DNA of 64,000 nt from Pycnopodia helianthoides (taxonomy: Eukaryota > Echinodermata > Asteroidea > Forcipulatida > Asteriidae). The DNA lies in the NCBI GenBank assembly GCA_032158295.1, contig CM063260.1, positions 5,093,501-5,157,500 on the forward strand, given 5' to 3'. Each line of letters starts with the position of its first letter. The first letter of the stretch is position 1. Both the position numbers and the translations under genes were made by a program. The notes beneath the pieces are model-generated. The model searched no databases. It was not told the origin of the DNA and saw only the letters and a list, made by a program, of their open reading frames with translations. This document shows positions 22,601 to 30,200 of the stretch, one piece after another.

Positions 22601-23442
22601 CCGAGGAAGTTAATTTTTCATGAAAAATCTTCTAGGCTTTCGGATAAACACAATTTCCTTTCAGGGTCATTATGTATGATCCTTACCTTTAAAAGAGAGA
22701 GAGCCTGTGTTGTTAAATGTTTTATAATTTCCCTTCCCTAATAATCTAGAATGTCCAAAAACATCAGTTTGAACTGGACCTAGGCATGTAATTTTTTTAA
22801 ATAATCAACACAATAATTGATTATCGCAGCTAAATCAACATCATATCAGTATTAATATTATTTACAGAATTGGATAGAGATTGAAATAAACAAACAAACA
22901 AACACAAAAGTGATAATTTTCTCTAAACTATGACCTGACTAACAAGTGTGATAAAAAAGCAAGCACGGCCGGCTTCACTTTTCAAATCAGGTCAGAAATA
23001 TTCAGGAATTTCAAAATCGTCTTTTAAATAAAAAGTTTCTTAAATGGTGGCTCTTCTCGTTCTCATCTGTTCCTTGCTCTATGATTAAATTAGTTAATTG
23101 TTGCTAATTGCTATTTTAAACCTGTTCATGATCAAAGAAGACATTCGACCATTTTCCCAAGCCGAGGTGGAACTCCTTTACAATTATATTTTACCATGAA
23201 TGAAGGAAACGTCCTTGAAAAGTGTGGCATGCATGCAAGAAAAGCAAACACGGAAACAACAATATTCAACGAGACCAGCTGCATAGCTTGGCAATGGGAT
23301 GGGCTGCACCCGGAAGAAGCTAGCCTTGTGAAGGTGCACAGTGCATGCCACTAGAAAAAAATCGATTGAGCTTTGAAGTTTTTTAATTAAAATTTGAAGA
23401 ACTGATTTGAAGGAGAAAATTAAACGCCTCTTACTCTGCCAT
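7678..23442 (-). CDS. PGD: 6-phosphogluconate dehydrogenase, decarboxylating
   Basis: Cytosolic enzyme of the oxidative pentose phosphate pathway: 6-phosphogluconate + NADP+ to ribulose 5-phosphate + CO2 + NADPH. Coding exons (minus strand, 5' to 3'): 23435-23442, 16811-16844, 16359-16400, 15398-15577, 14241-14306, 13883-14001, 13601-13667, 12783-12917, 12412-12537, 11366-11429, 10314-10444, 9520-9653, 9083-9182, 8307-8429, 7678-7797. They sum to 1449 nt, 482 aa; the human enzyme has 483. All junctions are GT-AG and in phase. The N-terminal Rossmann fold shows GLAVMGQN (residues 10-17). The catalytic lysine and glutamate lie at K183 and E190, in [24 protein letters not shown] and [16 protein letters not shown] precede them. 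The all-helical domain follows, and the C-terminal tail carries [10 protein letters not shown] and HTNWTGHGG. The first coding exon holds only 8 nt. An in-frame cassette exon may lie in intron 1 (17364-17528). Confidence 0.97.
9037..9055 (+). other. potential G-quadruplex in PGD intron 13
   Basis: Four G-runs of 3-4 separated by 1-2 T (GGGGTTGGGTGGGGTGGGG) lie 27 bp beyond the exon 13 donor. PGD is transcribed from the other strand, so the transcript is C-rich here and the G-rich strand is the template. Confidence 0.6.
10086..10198. repeat. 35-bp-arm inverted repeat carrying GTCACGTGAC twice
   Basis: Arms 10086-10120 and 10164-10198 are reverse complements with one mismatch, around a 43-bp spacer. 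Each arm contains the perfect palindrome GTCACGTGAC (10105-10114 and 10170-10179), an E-box core of the USF/MiT-TFE type. It lies in PGD intron 11. It is probably a miniature transposon; no convincing target duplication was found. Confidence 0.8.
10995..11335 (+). mobile_element. tRNA-derived SINE remnant
   Basis: The head carries a degraded tRNA module (GGGCTCAAATCCTGGTC resembles a B box), then the block CTTGAACATAACACTTAACCATAAC, then a CTCCCCAGGAAATTGAGA stretch and a TAAAGCACCTTGATA tail. The same order of blocks is seen at 14.95, 21.01 (reverse), 31.68, 45.34 and 48.19 kb (reverse). It lies in PGD intron 10. Confidence 0.6.
11436..11965 (+). mobile_element. 3' end of an RTE-type LINE, decayed
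   Basis: The plus strand reads through residues typical of the C-terminal part of RTE reverse transcriptases: a TMTYEAE core, then [17 protein letters not shown] and DKVRHTH. Frameshifted but related segments follow, ending in a GATGATGATGATAATGATG microsatellite tail, which is the usual RTE 3' end. Conserved positions are damaged and the open frame is partial, so it is inactive. It is antisense to PGD and ends within a few bases of the exon 10 acceptor. Confidence 0.7.
12920..13600. repeat. degenerate GAATATTCATG array in PGD intron 7
   Basis: GAATATTCATG, GAATTATTCAT and TACAAAGATA recur irregularly at intervals of about 20-60 bp through most of the intron. The better-conserved pieces look like units of a ~100-bp tandem repeat. 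It is AT-rich and non-coding. Confidence 0.5.
14390..14600 (-). mobile_element. repeat element with an internal tRNA-like module
   Basis: On the minus strand 14494 down to about 14424 reads like a tRNA: TAGCTCAGTTGGTAGAGCG (A box) and GGTTCAAGTCC (B box). The acceptor stem does not close, because the 5' end GGCTAGA has no TCTAGCC partner. About 100 bp of upstream sequence (GGTTGAATG, GGCACCC, AAGATATTGACAAAATAGGGAGAC) is shared with the copy at 25.52-25.70 kb, so the tRNA-like part is internal to the element. Confidence 0.55.
14945..15245 (+). mobile_element. tRNA-derived SINE remnant
   Basis: A degraded tRNA-like head (GTGTGAATCCAGGTCGTGAC) is followed by AAGCAAGATACTTAACTATAA, a GATTGTTTCAGGAATGA block, and a GTGCAAGGCACTTTGAGG tail. 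It is the same family as the SINE at 31.68 kb. It lies in PGD intron 4. Confidence 0.55.
15690..16320. repeat. tandem units of a GTGGATGATATTNAATGGTC repeat
   Basis: Four to five imperfect units contain TTCAAAAC, AGTGGATGATATT, a GGTCAGACAGTAGGAGGGTT block, and a TGTGTAGA/TTTGTAGA segment, with a ~130-170 bp spacing. Single or partial units occur near 19.40, 28.46, 34.46 and 46.16 kb, and several more units lie at 29.87-30.27 kb. It lies in PGD intron 3. Confidence 0.7.
17364..17528 (-). CDS. PGD: candidate in-frame cassette (or alternative first) exon of PGD
   Basis: A 165-nt open segment in PGD intron 1 has a pyrimidine-rich tract ending CCCCAAAG as acceptor and GGCAG/GTAAGA as donor. It enters and leaves in phase 2, exactly the phase of the intron, so inclusion adds 55 codons without shifting frame. 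The inserted peptide is hydrophilic: it starts IMGKGNMGG, contains [17 protein letters not shown] and ends GDNDGR, just before the conserved [13 protein letters not shown]. It also holds its own ATG (17522-17524), so it could instead begin a longer isoform from an internal promoter. Upstream of the acceptor the frame stays open to another ATG at about 17590. No such insert is known to me in PGD; transcript evidence is needed. Confidence 0.5.
17600..20990. other. middle of PGD intron 1, no gene seen
   Basis: AT-rich intron sequence. The longest open frame (18329-18730, plus strand) has no motif, no good start context and no splice partners. A partial copy of the GGTCAGACAGTAAGAGGGT repeat is at about 19.38-19.43 kb. 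Confidence 0.5.
21013..21345 (-). mobile_element. near full-length tRNA-derived SINE
   Basis: On the minus strand the head reads GTGGCCGAGTGGTTAAG (A box of tRNA-Ser/Leu type), then GAATCCTGCTC and GACACGAGCAAGACGCTTAA. The body carries CAGCACAGGCTGTATACTCC and AATAAATGGCCCAGTGACC, and the 3' end GAGCGCTATATAAGAAGCC. The body matches 31.68-31.99 kb. A 3' fragment is near 53.54-53.60 kb. Confidence 0.7.
21825..22105. repeat. second copy of the palindromic element at 7.34 kb
   Basis: This is reverse-complement related to 7340-7565, sharing GATCCAATTTGAATGTTCC, CACTGGAATA, GGACCACATCATTA and AAAGGCGCAAAAGAACGAT. Confidence 0.5.
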
Positions 23443-24293
23443 GCTGATGTGATGAGCTGCAAGTAGTGTGTGTTGTGACAACGTTGTTGGGTTGCCGGCT
23501 TGGCTTAACTTTTGGCTGAAAGTAACGTTAGGAGGTCCACTCTACTGCTGGCACTGCTGCGATTAACCGGCTTTTGATGTTCCAATTACCTGCACAATTC
23601 ACACTGACCGAAAATTCACCTGGTCAGCGATGCGGAACGACGATGAGGCAGCAATCAGCCAGATATTTGCCCAGTCACGACCCTCACACACTTCCGGATC
23701 GATCCACTGATAAGCCATCACAGCGCGCACCAGTACCAGGGACTCAAATTAACATCTCTAATAATTGTTATTGCCGTAAATATTGAAGGGCGACCTCTAT
23801 TGACCAGATCTTATCATAAAGTATTTTTTCTTGTTGATCTAAAAAAATATGTGCCAAGCCCTAAAGCTCAGTCTGTATTCCCAAAACATCAACGAAATAC
23901 TGTCGTTAGAAAATTATTAGAACATAGAAGTTAACCTGTTCATTTTGTACCACAATGAGCTCGTAAAGATAGTGTCACAGTTGACGGACGGACGTCATCG
24001 GTGGTCTGAGGCTAAAGACTACGACATCGGGGTAAGTCCCCTCCTCTTATTAATTTTTATGAGACTCCCGTCTGAGCGATCTGAGAGGTTATTCGTTCAC
24101 TTCAATTCATTATAGAATTAGCTCAATCAAAACAATTATGAACGCACTTGAATGTACGACAATCAATTTAGAAAAGGAGATCAAGTTGGCATCAGGCTGT
24201 AGACATAAACATGCTTTTTCTCTAGATTCTTTGCATGAGCTAAAATAAGTATTTATTTATTTTCTTTTCACAGGTCGGGGATCAGAAGTTGCG
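23443..24293. promoter_or_regulatory. divergent PGD/SCLY promoter region
   Basis: PGD starts at 23442 on the minus strand and SCLY's start codon is at 24294 on the plus strand. A plausible non-coding first exon of SCLY ends at 24031 with GG/GTAAGT, and the intron ends TTTCTTTTCACAG at 24273. That leaves about 500 bp between transcription starts. The region is richer in CpG than its surroundings (for example near 23.64-23.74 kb) and shows no obvious TATA box. A bidirectional promoter is inferred from layout only. Confidence 0.55.
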
Positions 24294-27200
24294 ATGGAAG
24301 ACAACAATCCACCATGTCTACTCAGACCTGCAAGTGCAAGTGCAAGCTATGAAAATAATGTATCAGAAGATAGGTATGGCAAACAAGAAGAAAGGAAATA
24401 CAACTGTAACGTTTTTTAGAAAGACATTTTGCATTATTAAGTATTTAATAATTTCAAGAAAACAAACAAACAAACAAACAAACAAACAGGTAAACCATAA
24501 AGAAACAGTGATTCCCCCATGCCCCCCCCCATTATTAAAATGAAGGTCTGATCTATTAAGATTCATAGATTGTTTGTGTGTAATTTTTTTTCTGAAAACA
24601 TCCTTGTTTTGACTGTAGTAAAGCATTCTTTGAAATAACATGTATTCGTCTACGTGACCCGTTGGTTAGAAATAACAATTTTTACTCTCCAAAGATCCCC
24701 TAATCTCGTCTGTGAATGCTGCAAGAGCAGATGAGGCCAGAGATACAGATTTGGTACCTGCTGTCACCTCGCTAAATGTGGATGGATTCAACATTCTTAT
24801 GAAAATACTACAACAGTTTTTTTCCTGTTTTCTCAATACAATTACACTTTATGCCTATTCAACTGAAACTGTCACAAGTGACATTTCTTGTATGTTTTCG
24901 GTTTGCGGTAACACCATGTGTAAAAAAATATCTACTTGCTGTGTAGATTTGTTCTTTAGATGTTTCTTGATAATTTTGGCTATAAATCAGTAGCCTATTT
25001 GTTGACAATGATCCTACCTAAGGCATCTCTATTATTAGGGAAATGAAAGTTTGTACTGGATCAAATGGCACCAATTCAAGGACCAGGCTTGTTTGTTTAC
25101 TGTTCCCCTCAGTGAAACAATACTGTTCTTGGGTTCGAATCCCACCCGAGTAATATGCCTGTGGATTTTTTTCACAGAACTCTGGGAAGTACTAAGTATA
25201 CAGTTCTGTAAACACATCGGTGAAAGGGTAAAACTAAATAACAATACTGTTCTTCTTGTTGTTATTGTTTTTATTTATAGTGTTTACTTGGACTACAACG
25301 CCACCACTCCCCTGGAGCCGGAAGTCATTGATGCAATTCACAATGCATTGGGTGCTGCTTGGGGAAATCCAAGCAGTTCATATCATGCAGGTATTTTGTT
25401 GGTTTATTTATTTATTTCAGGTTATAAACCACAAAGAAAATTGACTGGGTAAATATTCAAATAATTTTAGGTTGAACAAAGAAACAAAAATTGACTAGCT
25501 ATACATGTACGTCAGTTAAAGGTTGAATGGGTTCTGATTGGCACCCCCTTACAAAGATGTTGAACAAATAAGGAGACTGCCAACATGATGGCTGAGCGTT
25601 GGGGGTCTCGCTATAGACCCCCAGCACGTTGATCCGGAGGTTGCAGGTTCAAGTCCCGCTGTTGTTAATTTTTCTCTTAATTTTACATCCAACAACACAA
25701 GCGCCAATCCTGTTCGTACATATGGAAGTGTGAGGTAATTCCTGTGCAAGCTACGCCCCCTTCACACAAACTGGCTCCAACAATTACTAGTTAGAAGCCC
25801 GTAGGAGGTGCAATGAGTAAATTTTTTGTATGAAGATTTTTGTAAGAAAAGGTTGGTAGTTGGACTTAGCTTTCACATTTTTGTTCAAAGACTCAAGGTC
25901 TTCCCAAAATTGTAAGTTTCTCTCATAAATGCTTTTGGGCAATGGAATGGATGATTTTTTGTAAAATTACACACAAACTATGTATGCCAACTTTGGAGCC
26001 TGAAGTAGCGAAAATTGTAGGCATGCAGCAGATGCGCACTTGGGGTGCAATTGATGACTTACCAACAGGGTCAGAATGGTGAATAGGAAACAAGAAGTTG
26101 CAATAGCCATAACCCTCGGGTACCTGACCAGACTCTTTGGTCTGGGGGACCTGACTCTACAGCTCGACTGACAAGTATACATCAAATCTGTAACAACTGT
26201 GAACTCGTTTTGGACAGCCTTCCAAATTGTTTTGCATAAAATTGTTTGTTTAGAGTTGGACAGGCCAACTCAAGTTTGAACGTACTCATATATTCTTTTT
26301 ATATACCAGTGATAGGCCCGATTTGATTAAACTTAAAGGAACATTACAGAATTGGTAAGAAAAAAACTTGTAAAATATACTTTTGATCACAGATTTACAT
26401 AAAACTTACACGGTCTAATGATGATGATAGTAGAAAACATCCCTTGAAATATTTCTGTCTGAAATGCCATATTTGATGAGAAATGAATAAACTATTTTTC
26501 CGATCGGAGTTTATCGCTCAGTGAGCGTTTTATTCATTATGTTGAACCTATATGATTTCATGCAAATGTGTAATCGGTTTTTTACTATTTTCTCGTGACC
26601 CAGACGGCCGATCGATCTCAAACTTCTACAGGTTTGTCAGTTTATGTATATGGTGGATTACATAAAGTGCTTACACTGCCAGCAACTGTTTTGTTAGCAA
26701 AAACTAATTCTGTAATGTTCCTTTAAGTTGGATAATCCCAACTGCAGTTTGGATGGCTTCTCCAGTTGGGTCATAAACAACATTGTGTAAACACTGATAC
26801 AGATTGGTTTTACAATCTCACAGTTTGTCTTTGTCGTAATTGTCACAATTTATAGCTCAACAGGCTAGCATTCTAGTCAGAACAGTAATCTCTGTGTTAT
26901 AATCCACAATTAGAATACACAATTAGAATACCAACATGTTATGTTGATCAAAGGCAATAAAACAATGGCGATGGATACTTTTGGTAATTACTCAAGAAAT
27001 ACAATTACCATAAAAACTTACTTGGTAAGGAGCACCTCAGATCAGAGCTGCTGATAGTATAAACAAATTTTGAGAAATGACTCCCTCTTAAGTAATGTAG
27101 TTTTTGAGAAAGAGGTATTTTCTCACTAAAATATTTCAATCTGTCTCAGGCATTTGAAAGCACAACATGTCTATGCAACAAGGGCTTTTTTGCTTTCGTT

Positions 27201-30200
27201 ATTTTTCTTGCTATTTTGATGACCAATTGAGCCCAAATTTTCACAGGTTTGTTATTGTGTGCATTGTATGTTGGGATACAGCAAGTGAGGATACTAGTCT
27301 TTGACAATTACCAAAAGTGTCCTGCCTTTAAACATGGTTATAAGCCCTTTTCACATTGCAGACAATTCACAAAAATTATTTAAAGATAAAACAACCCAGA
27401 TTGCTTAGTAGGGATTAATGCGCCAGTTTTGAAAAAACCTAGGGAGAACCCTTGGGTTGGTTCACAGCACCGATTTTTCAGAACTACCACAAACCATAAA
27501 ATCTAGAGAGATTTTGCACATGGTGTTACAACAAACCCTACCAGATATGTAATTATTTTTTTTCTTTCAGGCCAAAGAGCAAAACAGATCATCACCGAGG
27601 CAAGAGACAACATTTGCAAGATGATTGGAGCCAACGGATCAGATGATATCGTATTCACTTCCGGTGGTACAGAGGTATGTGGAGTGCCTCTTCATTTTGG
27701 TTTCAGAATGTTTCTTTTTCCATCAGATACCAGAGAAAATGCTGTATAGTAAGAAAATGGTCTGAGCAAAAATTAGCAGGGAACCAGTCACAAACAGTAT
27801 ACAATACAGTGGTATTTTCGGCTTGTAACCTGTTTCTGCTAAGCAAGATTTTTCTGTGCTAAGCATCTTTTTGTGCTGAACAGCTTAATGATATTATACC
27901 CTAGTGATTGGCGAGAGCTGAATCCAGGAGAGGCTTGAGAGATTATGATATCAGTTAATTTTTGAATGACTTGTCATCCCTACAGACTAACAACATGGTG
28001 ATCCACACGGCACTCCAACATTTCTGGAAGACTTTTCCTCATCTAGACTCAGGTGACCCCACCCTCGGAGTCAGACCGACCAATCAGCATAGATTCCTAC
28101 CCCATGTGATCACGTCCAACTTGGAGCATGACTCCATCAAACTAGTGCTTGAACACCTGGCTGATGAGCGACAAGTCGGTAATTTAACACAGTCAAATTT
28201 CGTAAGGAGTCAATTTAAAAAAAAATAAAAATGAAGTGGTTAAGAAGTGAATTCCTTACCAAAATTATTTGGGAAACCATGATGATGTAGTACTCTATAC
28301 CAATTAACACAACTTCTAATAATCAATTGTCTTACATACTGCTTTAAAAAGTGTTTAAAAGTTTGTAGCTTGTAGACGCTTCTTGACTTGTTTGTTGAGT
28401 TCGCCAACTTTTAATATTTTATATTCAGGGTTTGAAATACCAGGGTCCAGTAATTTAACCCTCCTACTTACTGTCTGACCATTCAAAATCTTCTATCGAT
28501 ATTTTTTTCATAGTGGTGACCTTTGTGCCAGCTTCAAAGCTCACAGGTCACGTTGAGGTCAGTGATATCATTGCTGCCCTGCGACCTACGACCTGTCTTG
28601 TGACCATCATGCATGCTAACAACGAAACAGGCATCATTCAGGTAAGGTTGGATCCCCCTGCACTTTTTGCTAAATTCTTGCGAAGAAACTAAAAACACCT
28701 TTAAAAAAACAGCACAACTACTTGCGGATGACTTTTCCCTCCTTTTGTAACTTGAGCAAATGTCACTGATAATGTAAATGTCACTGATAATGTAAATGAC
28801 AAATGTTTTCATTTTCTTAATTGTTTTTTCAATGAAGCCTATACCAGAAATATGCCGGAAGATCCGAGCCATCAAACGCGATTCGAGACGAGAATTGCCA
28901 CGGATCCTGCTTCACTCTGACGCAGCACAGACTATCGGCAAGATTCAGGTTAACGTGGAAGAGCTGGGAGTTGACTACCTAACTGTTGTTGGTCACAAGG
29001 TGAGTATTGAAAAAGCAGGTTGGGGGTTGATGTGGAGGGGCATGGAGAGACAAGGAGTGGGTAGGGGAAAAGAGTAGGAGGGGATGCAGGCCTGGAAGTA
29101 CACGGAGGCCACAGAGCTTCTGTTGCCCGGTCCTGGCCTTGGTGCCCCTTCGAAAGTTTACCATTAGATTTTAAGATTTTCCAATGGAATAGGATATAAG
29201 CATGTACACCACACTCGCCCTTGCCCATAGCTTTGTACACACTCTGTTGTGTAGCAGGTAATAGTTAATAAGCAGGGCAGTTCTTTTCAGAACCAATTAG
29301 TCTTTCCGAATTCTGAAATCTACTCTGCGGCAGTAGAATAAATAGCAAGACAAGTTCTCAAAGAACAAATCTAACACAGCAAAGGTACAGACGATCAGCT
29401 TGAGGTTGTGTGTTCGAATCCCATCCCAAGTAGTAAGCTTGTGTAATTTGTTTTCCTCCACAGGAATGTGGGAAAGCACCAAATACACAGTACTTATCAC
29501 ACATCGGTGTAGGGTAAAAAACAATTGCCAGTATTGTTGTCTATTTTTTTATCAAAAGCGTCTGTGCTTAACAGCTTTTATAAATTGGGCCCATCAGGTA
29601 ATTTATATTACTTGTAACAAGAGTTTATCAATTAACAATTTCTGCTTGTGGGATCTATGATGCGAGGAACTTGTTGTTGTGTTTCATTGAAATGCAGTTT
29701 TATGGGCCTAGGATTGGAGCAGTTTTCGTCAGGGGGTTAGGTAAGACCACACCCCTTTACCCGATGCTGTACGGAGGTGGGCAGGAGAGGAACTACAGAC
29801 CAGGGTATGGGAACAAGATTTTTCAAACAGTTTTTCGGTTGACTCTTAAACCCGCCCACTGCCTGACCATTAAATAAAATCCATTGTGGTTTGGAGTGAT
29901 AGATAAACTATCACAGCCTACATATTATGGGGTGAATGCATCTACACAGTACACAGTCGACCTTCCAACTGTCAATGGTGATGTTGAATGATAGACAATA
30001 CAATATTATATCATGTGGTGAATTCATCTACACAATGAACCCTCTTACTGGCTAACCATTCAACATCATCCACTGTGGTTTGGAGTGATAGACAAAACTA
30101 TGCCAGCCTATAACCGTTCAATATCACCCACTGTGGTTTGGAGTGGGTTTGGAGTGATAGATAAACCTATGCTAGCCTACAATATGATATCATGTGTTTG

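Noticed and set aside
24712..24993. Possible extra SCLY exon between 24373 and 25281
   Set aside because: No acceptor/donor pair here gives the needed phase without a stop, and the direct join of the flanking exons already gives a protein aligned with human SCLY.
28979..29240. Minus-strand open frames of 61-96 codons
   Set aside because: They overlap the end of SCLY exon 6 and intron G-rich sequence, with no motif or splice support.
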